In this document: piece after piece, positions 6,753 through 12,923 of the stretch | Layout of the letters: each line of letters begins with the position of its first letter | How positions within the stretch are numbered: the first letter of the stretch is position 1 | Assembly: GCA_026400305.1 (NCBI GenBank) | Contig: JAPLPI010000058.1 | Location: 1-12,923, forward strand | Source of the DNA: Alphaproteobacteria bacterium | GTDB lineage: Bacteria > Pseudomonadota > Alphaproteobacteria > Micropepsales > Micropepsaceae | DNA length: 12,923 nucleotides | Direction: 5' to 3' | Made by a program: the position numbers and the translations under genes | The notes under the pieces: model-generated | The model's input: only the letters and a program-made list of their open reading frames with translations | Told to the model about the DNA's origin: nothing | Database searches by the model: none

Positions 6753-8737
6753 ATGATCAAGAATCGGAAAACATCCATGCGCGCCATCGCCGCCGCCTTG
6801 ACACTCGCGGCGGCGGGTGCCGCCGGACTGTGGACGTGGGCCGCGGTTGCACAGACCGGGGCCGCGCTTGGCCCCTTCACGGATGCGCAGGCGCAGGCCG
6901 GAAAGTCTGTCTATGACGGCAAATGCGCCGTCTGCCATGACGCCGGCGGCGAAACCATCAAGCTGGTCGGCCCGGGCTTCACAGATCGCTGGAGAAGCCG
7001 TGGCACCAAGGACCTTTATACCCGCATCAAGACCACCATGCCGTTCAGCAATCCCGGCAGCCTGAGCGATGCCGAAACCACGCAGGTCGTGGCGTATATT
7101 CTCAAGAGCAACGGCGCCAAGGCCGGTCCTGCGGACTTCACCCCGGCAACGGCGGTGGCGATCAACACTGTCATCCCGGCGCGCCAGAGCGGCCTGTATG
7201 CGGGCTATACAAGCCTGAGCGGTGCGCCCCAGCCCACCGGCCTCACCTTTCCCGGAACGGTTGAAAAATACACCCCCGTGACCGAAGAGATGCTGCTGCA
7301 TGCGCCGGCCCAGGATTGGCTGATGCATTACCAGAATTATGCTGGCTGGAGCCATTCTCCGCTCAAGCAGATTAACACCCAGAATGTACAAAACCTGCAG
7401 CTTCGCTGGGTCTGGTCGCTGGATGACGGCGAACGCCAGCAGATCACGCCCCTGGTGCATGACGGCGTGATGTTCGTCTCCACCGCCGTCAACAACAAGG
7501 TGCAGGCGCTGAACGCCGCTACCGGCGATCTGATTTGGGAAAACTCGCTTGGGCCTCGGCTGGAGAACCAGGTGAATGCCACGGCGCGCACCATGGTGCT
7601 GTACGGCAACCAGCTCTTCTATCCCGCAAGCGATGCGACGCTGTATGCACTGGACGCGCGCACCGGAAAGATCAACTGGAAGTTCAAGCATACCGATTTT
7701 GGCAACGACAAGATCGGCGGCCTGATGATCGCCGACGGCAAGCTGATTGTGGGGCGCGGCGTCTGCGACGAGGCATCGCTGGAAGACCGCTGCTTCATCG
7801 CCGCTTATGACCCCAAGGACGGCCACCAGATCTGGAAATTCTCCACCGTCGCCTATTCGGGTGAGCCGGGCGGCGACAGCTGGAGCAGCATGAGCAACGG
7901 CCAGCGCGCCGGCGCCGATGCATGGATCGCGGGCACCACGTCGATACCGGCAAGCTCAAATGGTACCACCAGACCGCGCCGGACGAAGGCCTGGACCTGG
8001 ATGAAGTCTATGAGAAAATCCTGGTGGACAGCGGATCGCAGAAGCTTCTTCTGACCGCCGGCAAGAAATGCATTCTCTGGAAGCTGGACCGCACTAACGG
8101 CAAGTTCCTGGATTACAAGCCGATGGTTTTCCAGAATGTCTTCACCAGTATCGACCGCCAGACCGGCCGCGGCACCTACCGCCCGGACATCGTGCGTCCC
8201 GAGGCGGGCAACTCGCGTCCGTCCTGCCCGGCCCAGTCGGGCGGCCATAACTGGCCAGCCGCGAGCTACGTTCCCGAAGAGGACCTGATCATCTTCCCGC
8301 TCGACCAGATCTGCGTCACCTCGCAGGGCGACATGATCGGCAATTTCGAATCTCCGGCATCAGACGGCAATATGGGGCGCGTGAGCGCCTACCGGGTCAA
8401 GGATCTGAAGCCGATCTGGACGTTCCAGCAACGCGCACCTTTCCTCACCAGTTCGATGACCACGGCCGGTGGCGTCGGTTTTATCGGCGACTGGGACCGC
8501 ACCTTCCGCGCATTTGACGTGAAGAACGGCAAGACCCTGTGGACCACCCGGCTGGGGACCACGGCGCAAGGCTTCCCGACGACCTTCAGCGTCAACGGCG
8601 AGCAGTTTGTGGCGGTTCCGACCGGATACAACGGCGGCAGCCCGCAACTGCGGCCCAGCAGCATGTTCGCCTTTGAGCGCAATCGTCCTCTCGTGGGTCA
8701 TGCCGTCTATGTTTTCGCCCCGCCGAAAGCGAAGTGA
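6753..8737 (+). pseudogene. Cytochrome c-PQQ dehydrogenase with internal out-of-frame deletion
   Basis: Two frames together cover one gene. The first (from ATG 6753) has a signal anchor (residues 9-33), a cytochrome c domain with heme motif CAVCH (58-62), and the start of a PQQ beta-propeller from about DWLMHYQNYAGWSHSPL. It stays in the family pattern to RAGADAWIAG, near 7932. The family then resumes in another frame at VDTGKLKWYHQTAPDEGLDLDE (about 7940) and continues to a normal C-terminus at 8737, with SGGHNWPAASYVPEEDLI and GDWDRTFRAFDVKNGKTLW. About 40 residues expected between these blocks, including the conserved tryptophan-rich PQQ-facing segment, are missing, and the join is out of frame. 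Read through, the first frame stops at 8054. The ancestral enzyme would have oxidised an alcohol, aldehyde or sugar in the periplasm and passed electrons to its own heme. A sequencing or assembly loss is possible. Confidence 0.78.
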
Positions 8738-8756
8738 GGCAAGCAATTCGGTCCAC

Positions 8757-8769
8757 GCGGCACCGCCGC
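8757..8769. terminator. Possible short hairpin between convergent genes
   Basis: GCGGC and GCCGC form a perfect 5-bp stem around ACC in the 34-bp gap between the convergent PQQ dehydrogenase and hydrolase genes. There is no T-run on either strand, so a terminator role is only suggested by the position. Confidence 0.2.
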
Positions 8770-8771
8770 AA

Positions 8772-9878
8772 TCAGGCTTTCGCCACCGCATGTGCCAACA
8801 GGTCCCCCACCAGATGGGTGGGATGAGGACGCACCGCCGCCTCATACAGCGAGGTCAGCACCACACAGATGGTGCCTGTGTCCGGATCGGCCCAGCTGTA
8901 AGTGCCGGTTGAGCCATTGTGACCGAAGGTGCGTGGCCCGCAGGCCGGCGCGCCGACGCTGGGCGGCAGGTCGAAACCCAAACCGCTGGCCTTCACGCCG
9001 GACGGGCTCTGATTGGTGATCATGAAACTTTCCGTCGCCGTTTTCAGGATGCGTCCGCGCTGGTTCAGGAATTCGTCATAGAAGCGCGCGATGTCGGCGG
9101 CGCTGCCCAGCGCCCCACCCCAGGGCGCACCTAGGTTGCGCCAATATTCGCTGTTCCAGTTCCAGCTGTTCCAGCTTTTTTTACCGGCTTCAGTCATGGC
9201 CGGCGCACCCTGGCTGGGCACGGTCGTGCCGTTCGCCCGTCCGCGAAGGCCATAACCGGTATGGCGCATGCCCAGCGGCTTGAACACACGCTCTTCTACG
9301 ATGTCAGCGATCGGCTTGCCGGTGATCTTCTGGGCGATCTCCGCCGAAAGAAGAATGCCCATGCTGGAGTAGGAGTATTTTCTGCCCGGCGCGAATTTCA
9401 GCGGCGCCTTGATTGCACCTTCGCGATAATCCACCAGGGTTGCATGCTTTTCACGCAGCATCTCGTCATCGACCAGCATGTCGGGCAGCCCGCCGGTATG
9501 GGTCAGGCAATGGCGGACGGTGATGGTCTCACGCCCCTCGCCGGTGAAGGCGGGAAAGAACTTCACCACCTTGTCATCCAGCGAAAGCTGGCCGGCATCC
9601 ACCAGGGTCATGACCGCCATCGCGGTTATCGGCTTGGTGATGGACGCCAGCAGGAACACCGGCTCCGGCCCCTTGGCGGTGCCGAAATTGCGGGCGTATT
9701 TTCGGGGGCCCTGCGTCACCAGGATGGAGGCGCCCTGGACCCGGCCGTCGGCGATCCAGCCGTCCATGACCTTGGCGGCTTCATCCAGCCTGGCGGTATC
9801 CCATTTGCCAGCGGGCTGGGCCATTGCCGGCGTTGCGATTATGGCGGCGGCCCCTGACAGCATGTCCCTGCGGTTCAT
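8772..9878 (-). CDS. Tat-exported serine beta-lactamase-family hydrolase/esterase
   Basis: The protein has 368 residues from the ATG at 9878. The frame extends to 10007, but this start has AAGGGG about six bases upstream and begins a twin-arginine leader (MNRRDMLSGAA, cleavage after AMA near residue 20). The fold is the class C beta-lactamase/DD-peptidase/EstB type (PF00144). The nucleophile motif SxxK is S79-I-T-K82 in LLASITKPI, the second motif is Y170-S-S172 in KYSYSSMG, and the third is H320-N-G322 in GHNGSTGTYSW. Secreted members act as esterases, D-aminopeptidases or transesterases more often than as resistance enzymes, so beta-lactam resistance should not be inferred. It converges with the PQQ dehydrogenase gene and diverges from kdgD across 143 bp. 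No functional tie to the sugar genes is evident. Confidence 0.85.
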   Translation of the reverse strand: MNRRDMLSGAAAIIATPAMAQPAGKWDTARLDEAAKVMDGWIADGRVQGASILVTQGPRKYARNFGTAKGPEPVFLLASITKPITAMAVMTLVDAGQLSLDDKVVKFFPAFTGEGRETITVRHCLTHTGGLPDMLVDDEMLREKHATLVDYREGAIKAPLKFAPGRKYSYSSMGILLSAEIAQKITGKPIADIVEERVFKPLGMRHTGYGLRGRANGTTVPSQGAPAMTEAGKKSWNSWNWNSEYWRNLGAPWGGALGSAADIARFYDEFLNQRGRILKTATESFMITNQSPSGVKASGLGFDLPPSVGAPACGPRTFGHNGSTGTYSWADPDTGTICVVLTSLYEAAVRPHPTHLVGDLLAHAVAKA

Positions 9879-9925
9879 TCTCGTCCCCTTTTTATCCTTG
9901 CCCGTTCCTAACACGTCCATCCAAA

Positions 9926-10004
9926 AACCGCATCGGTTCATAGCCAGTTTGGGGTTGGCCGCGGGGAACAGGACCGCTAAAAACCCGCGACCATCACCGC
10001 ATCG
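9926..10004. promoter_or_regulatory. Candidate operator pair upstream of kdgD
   Basis: The nine bases ACCGCATCG occur twice in the same orientation, at 9927-9935 and 9996-10004, within the 143-bp divergent gap. The first copy is the core of a perfect dyad, AACCG-CAT-CGGTT (9926-9938). Between the copies, TTGGCC (9955-9960) and TAAAAA (9978-9983) stand 17 bp apart and could be a weak kdgD promoter. A regulator binding both copies is plausible; its family cannot be named. Confidence 0.35.
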
Positions 10005-10021
10005 CACAAGGACTTGAAGTC

Positions 10022-10945
10022 ATGAGCAACATGTCGCCCACCGAAATGGCGCAGGTCTTGGCCAAGGGCCTCCTGTCCTTCCCCGTCACTCATTTCAGCA
10101 AGGACCTCCAGTTCCAGGAAAGCCCGTACCGCGAACATTGCGCCTGGCTGCTCAGCTTCAAGCGCCTAACCGGCCTGTTCGCCGCCGGCGGCACCGGCGA
10201 GTTCTTCTCCCTGACCCCGTCGGAAGTGGAAACCGTGGTCACCGCCGCGGTGAAAGAAACCAAGGGCCAGACCCCGGTGATCGCTGGCTGCGGCTATGGC
10301 ACCGCCATCGCGGTCGAGCTGGCCAAGTCCGCCGAGAAGGCCGGAGCCGATGGCCTGCTGTTGCTGCCGCCCTATCTGATGGTGCCGAACCAGGAAGGCC
10401 TGATGGCGCATGTCGAGGTGGTGTGCAAAGCCGTGAATATCGGCGTCATCGTCTACAACCGCGACAATGCGGTGCTGACCGAAGACAGCCTGGCAAAATT
10501 GTGCGACCGCAATCCCAACCTAGTCGGCTTCAAGGATGGCGTCGGCGACATCGAGCTGATGATGCTCGTTTACGCCAAAATAGGCGAACGCCTGACCTAT
10601 GTCGGCGGCTTGCCGACGGCGGAAACCTTCGCCCTGCCCTATCTGGAAATGGGCGTGACCACCTATTCCTCGGCCATCTACAATTTCATGCCGGAATGGG
10701 CGCTGTCCTTCTATGACGCGGTACGCGCCAAGGACCAGGCCAAGGTGATCAAGGGCCTGAAGGAATTCGTGCTGCCCTACATCGCCATCCGCAACGAGAA
10801 CAAGGGTTACGCAGTTTCCATCGTGAAGGCCGGCATGACCGCCATCGGCCGCCCGTCAGGCCCGGTGCGCGCACCCCTGACCGACCTGAACGCGGACCAG
10901 TTCGCCCGCCTGAAAAAGCTGATCGAAGCCACCAAGGCGATTTGA
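10022..10945 (+). CDS. kdgD: 5-dehydro-4-deoxyglucarate dehydratase (KdgD)
   Basis: This 307-residue enzyme is a full-length member of the DHDPS/NAL class I aldolase superfamily. It converts 5-keto-4-deoxy-D-glucarate to 2,5-dioxopentanoate (alpha-ketoglutarate semialdehyde) with loss of water and CO2. It matches KdgD proteins along its length: LLSFPVTHF near the start, [16 protein letters not shown] (GGTGE at 56-60), [15 protein letters not shown] with the catalytic Y145, [13 protein letters not shown] with the Schiff-base K171, and [17 protein letters not shown]. An AAGGA site precedes the ATG. The enzyme is normal in galactarate/glucarate and oxidative uronate pathways, which agrees with the hexarate permease downstream. 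A less likely reading is an aldolase or dehydratase for a 2-keto-3-deoxy aldonate from the nearby sugar operon. A semialdehyde dehydrogenase, needed to finish the route, is not in the window. Confidence 0.9.
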   Translation: MSNMSPTEMAQVLAKGLLSFPVTHFSKDLQFQESPYREHCAWLLSFKRLTGLFAAGGTGEFFSLTPSEVETVVTAAVKETKGQTPVIAGCGYGTAIAVELAKSAEKAGADGLLLLPPYLMVPNQEGLMAHVEVVCKAVNIGVIVYNRDNAVLTEDSLAKLCDRNPNLVGFKDGVGDIELMMLVYAKIGERLTYVGGLPTAETFALPYLEMGVTTYSSAIYNFMPEWALSFYDAVRAKDQAKVIKGLKEFVLPYIAIRNENKGYAVSIVKAGMTAIGRPSGPVRAPLTDLNADQFARLKKLIEATKAI

Positions 10946-10969
10946 GGCAGCCGCCTTTGCCACTATAGA

Positions 10970-10991
10970 GATGGGCCATGACAGGCCCATC
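10970..10991 (+). terminator. Hairpin after kdgD
   Basis: GATGGGCC (10970-10977) and GGCCCATC (10984-10991) make an 8-bp GC-rich stem with a 6-base loop, 24 bases after the kdgD stop. The downstream bases are pyrimidine-rich but contain no long T-run. It may be a weak terminator or a 3' end stabiliser. Confidence 0.4.
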
Positions 10992-11010
10992 CTTCTGGTC
11001 CCAGTTTTAA

Positions 11011-11892
11011 CTCCGCCAGCTTCGCTGTTTCGCCGCCGCCACCGAGGAATTGCATTTCGGCCGCGCCGCCGCGCGCATGAACATGACCGAGCCACCCCTG
11101 TCGCGGCAGATCCAGCTTATGGAACATGTGCTGGGCGTACGCCTGCTTAACCGCATCAGCCGCGCCGTGAAGCTTACCCCGCTGGACGGGTGTTCCTGCT
11201 GGAAGCGCGCCGCATCCTGCGCCTGACCGAAAGCGCCGCTCTGGCGACCCGCCACATCGCGTCCGGCGAAGCCAGCACCATCACCCTGAGCTTCACCGCC
11301 GCCAGCACTACAGCTTTTTGCCGCGCCTGTTGCTGCAACGCGCCAGCCATGCACACAACATCGATGTGGCACTGAAGGAGATGGTGTCGTCCGAACAACT
11401 GGAAAGCCTGGTCACCAGGCGCATCGATGCCGGCTTATTGCGTCCGCCCATCGCCCACAGCGAATTCACCATCTTGAAAGTGACCGAAGAACATCTGGTT
11501 CCGACGCTGCCGATGGGCGATCCGCGCCTGTCGGAAGCCACGCTGATCATGTATGCGGCCGACGGGGCGCGCTATTTACACGACATGCTGGCCAGCCTGT
11601 TCGAGGCCGCTGGCGTGGCGCACGTCACCATCTAGTCCCTGGCCCAGATCCATTCCATGCTGGCGCTGGTGCCCGAAGCGGCCATACATTACATTTTGAT
11701 GACGTGCAGTTTCGTCCCGTGGAGACCAACCCGCCCGCGCCGGTGGATCTGTATGCCGCCTGGTGCAGCGACAATGACAATCCGCGCTTTCGGCCTTCCT
11801 GGACCTGCTGTGCACCGAGCCCGATCCCGAAACGCTGGAAGCACTCGCAGCATCCGACAGCGATTTATGCAAACCCCGCATTGATCGCTTGA
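11011..11892 (+). pseudogene. LysR-family transcriptional regulator, multiply disrupted
   Basis: A LysR regulator can be followed through several frames. The winged helix-turn-helix is clear from 11011 (LRQLRCFAAATEELHFGRAA, then EPPLSRQIQLMEHVLGVRLLNR). The lesions are: TAA at 11008-11010 where the start context should be; a frameshift near 11190 (before VFLLEARRIL); another near 11306 (AAS to HYSFLPRLLLQRA); a nonsense TAG at 11633-11635 between AGVAHVTI and SLAQIHSMLALV; loss of about nine residues between LALV and PEAA near 11673; a frameshift near 11690 (before FDDVQFRPVE); and another near 11790 (before AFLDLLCTEPD). The effector-domain pattern IMYAADGARYLHDMLASLF is still legible. Its place between kdgD and the hexarate permease suggests it once controlled sugar-acid genes. 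With so many independent lesions, sequencing error alone is unlikely. Confidence 0.85.
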
Positions 11893-11893
11893 A

Positions 11894-11996
11894 CCTTTGG
11901 CTTGGACGGGCCAAGCTTCCATCCCTAGATTTTACCAGCCTTTTCAAGGCCAAAAATACCGATAAAGGACCCATGAGTGGTCCATCTAGCCAAAGG
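11894..11996 (+). promoter_or_regulatory. Candidate structured leader of the hexarate permease
   Basis: A perfect 9-bp inverted pair, CCTTTGGCT (11894-11902) and AGCCAAAGG (11988-11996), encloses three smaller perfect dyads: GCTTGG/CCAAGC (11900-11905, 11911-11916), GCCTT/AAGGC (11938-11942, 11946-11950) and GGACC/GGTCC (11967-11971, 11979-11983). The right outer arm ends at the GGTGGAG ribosome site, which is six bases before the permease ATG. As RNA this could form a closed multi-branch structure that hides the ribosome site, but the outer and first inner stems compete for three bases. It matches no riboswitch class that I recognise. Confidence 0.35.
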
Positions 11997-12007
11997 GTGG
12001 AGCAGCC

Positions 12008-12923
12008 ATGACAACGCCGATCATCGAGACACGCAACAGTCACGTCCGTTTCTGGATCATCGCAGTCCTGTTCATGATCTCGTCCATCGCCTATGCCAGC
12101 CGCGCCACCTTGCAGATGGCAGGCAAGCCGCTGGCGGTTGAATTCCATCTTGACCCGGTGCAACTGGGTTATCTCTTCTCGGCCTTCGCGTGGTCCTATG
12201 CCATCGCTCAGATTCCTGGCGGCGCGCTGCTGGACCGCTACGGCTCCCGCCCGGTCTATCTCTGGGCAATCGGCCTTTGGGCGATCTTCACCGGACTGCA
12301 GGCTTTTGTGTCTTACCTGTCCTTCGTGCCGGTGATGATCAGCCTGTTCATCCTGCGCCTGGCGCTGGGTTTTGCCGAAGCCCCCAGTTTTCCCGCCAAT
12401 GCCCGCATCGTGGCCAACTGGTTTCCCAAATCGGAGCGCGGCACCGCCAGCGCCATCTTCAACGCCTCGCAATATTTTTCGGTTGTCGCCTTCAACCCCC
12501 TGATGGGCTGGTTAGCGCAATATCATGGCTGGGAATCGGTGTTCTTCTGGATGGGCGTGATCGGATTTGCCGGCGCGGTCATCTTCGCGATGGTTGTTCA
12601 CGCGCCTGCGCGCCACAAGCACATCTCCAAGCGCGAATACGCCTTCATCGAGGAAGGTGGCGCGCTGGTGAATCTGGACAAGCCGGCAGCGGCAGCGCAG
12701 CCGGTCCGCTGGGGCATCGTCAGCCAGCTTCTCGCAAACCGCATGCTATTGGGCATCTATCTCTCGCAATACTGCATCACCGCGCTGACCTATTTCTATT
12801 CTACCTGGTTCGCCATCTACCTTATGGAAGCCCGGCACATGGGCGTGGCCAAGGCGGGTCTGATGTCGGCCGGTCCCGCCATCGCCGGTTTTGTCGGCGG
12901 CGTCCTGGGCGGCGTCCTGTCGG
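12008..12923 (+). CDS. GudP/GarP-type MFS hexarate permease (partial, 3' end outside window)
   Basis: The first 305 residues of an anion:cation symporter family MFS protein are present; the gene continues past the window. It closely follows E. coli GudP/GarP, the glucarate/galactarate carriers: GYLFSAFAWSYAIAQIPGG, the LLDRYGSR loop after helix 2, the near-identical block GFAEAPSFPANARIVANWFP (121-140), ERGTASAIFNASQYFS, then LLANRMLLGIYLSQY and GPAIAGFVGGVLGGVLS at the edge. The start has GGTGGAG six bases upstream. In the first helix the usual YADRATL of this family is YASRATL, so an aspartate is replaced by S31. With kdgD, it argues for uptake and breakdown of galactarate or glucarate. Related family members carry galactonate, hexuronates or other organic acids, so the exact substrate is unproven. 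Confidence 0.85.
   Translation, partial: MTTPIIETRNSHVRFWIIAVLFMISSIAYASRATLQMAGKPLAVEFHLDPVQLGYLFSAFAWSYAIAQIPGGALLDRYGSRPVYLWAIGLWAIFTGLQAFVSYLSFVPVMISLFILRLALGFAEAPSFPANARIVANWFPKSERGTASAIFNASQYFSVVAFNPLMGWLAQYHGWESVFFWMGVIGFAGAVIFAMVVHAPARHKHISKREYAFIEEGGALVNLDKPAAAAQPVRWGIVSQLLANRMLLGIYLSQYCITALTYFYSTWFAIYLMEARHMGVAKAGLMSAGPAIAGFVGGVLGGVLS

Noticed and set aside
6636..7826. A 396-codon open frame on the minus strand
   Set aside because: It is antisense to the CHRD gene end and the cytochrome c-PQQ gene, and no conserved protein pattern is visible.
9879..10007. N-terminal extension of the beta-lactamase-family hydrolase
   Set aside because: The ATG at 9878 has an AAGGGG site and starts a proper twin-arginine leader; the extension would bury it and occupies the region holding the kdgD control repeats.
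11894..11996. tRNA gene
   Set aside because: A closing stem enclosing three smaller dyads suggested a cloverleaf, but the spacing, arm lengths and lack of T-loop and anticodon-loop sequences do not fit a tRNA.
11576..12472. A 298-codon open frame on the minus strand
   Set aside because: It overlaps the LysR remnant and the start of the hexarate permease antisense; the permease reading is strongly supported by family motifs.
1..12923. CRISPR array, insertion sequence, phage or toxin-antitoxin system
   Set aside because: No regularly spaced repeats, transposase, integrase or small paired toxin-antitoxin genes were seen on either strand.

Overview
The window is GC-rich and most likely comes from an alphaproteobacterium. 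This is inferred from the style of the twin-arginine and Sec leaders, the LysR fold and the mix of carbohydrate genes; there is no rRNA or tRNA to test it. It reads as a sugar-acid and deoxysugar catabolic neighbourhood with several decaying genes between intact ones.

Layout. 1-747 (+) encodes a complete exported ModA-like substrate-binding protein. A C-terminal scrap of a second such protein (748-969, -) lies tail to tail against it with no spacer. On the minus strand, 5715 down to 1029, is a compact operon in transcription order: UxaA/GarD-family sugar-acid dehydratase, FucP-type MFS permease, aldo/keto reductase, and COG3618 amidohydrolase (aldonolactonase). The last three are joined by two ATGA stop/start overlaps. 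A small RhaM-type sugar mutarotase (5777-6118, +) is divergent from the dehydratase across 61 bp. Next come a secreted CHRD-domain protein (6197-6733, +) and a fused cytochrome c/PQQ dehydrogenase gene (6753-8737, +), which is broken by an out-of-frame internal deletion. A Tat-exported serine beta-lactamase-family hydrolase (9878-8772, -) converges on it. From 10022 rightward on the plus strand are kdgD (5-dehydro-4-deoxyglucarate dehydratase), a heavily mutated LysR regulator pseudogene (about 11011-11892), and a GudP/GarP-type hexarate permease that runs off the window end.

How the genes fit. Permease, mutarotase, aldose 1-dehydrogenase, lactonase and dehydratase form the non-phosphorylating route of an L-fucose-like sugar: sugar, aldonolactone, aldonate, 2-keto-3-deoxy acid. 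The gene content resembles the Campylobacter jejuni fucose locus (FucP, amidohydrolase, mutarotase, UxaA, DapA-family enzyme, MFS). The kdgD plus GudP/GarP pair is instead typical of galactarate/glucarate use, and the dehydratase looks at least as much like GarD as UxaA. The cluster may therefore be a composite in which one dehydratase serves a hexarate branch, a deoxysugar branch or both. The sequence cannot decide this.

No CRISPR array, insertion sequence, phage gene, tRNA or rRNA was seen. No intact regulator is present; the only one recognisable is the LysR pseudogene. Candidate control elements are a paired-repeat region upstream of kdgD, a hairpin inside the sugar operon, and a long-range dyad enclosing three small dyads in the leader of the hexarate permease.
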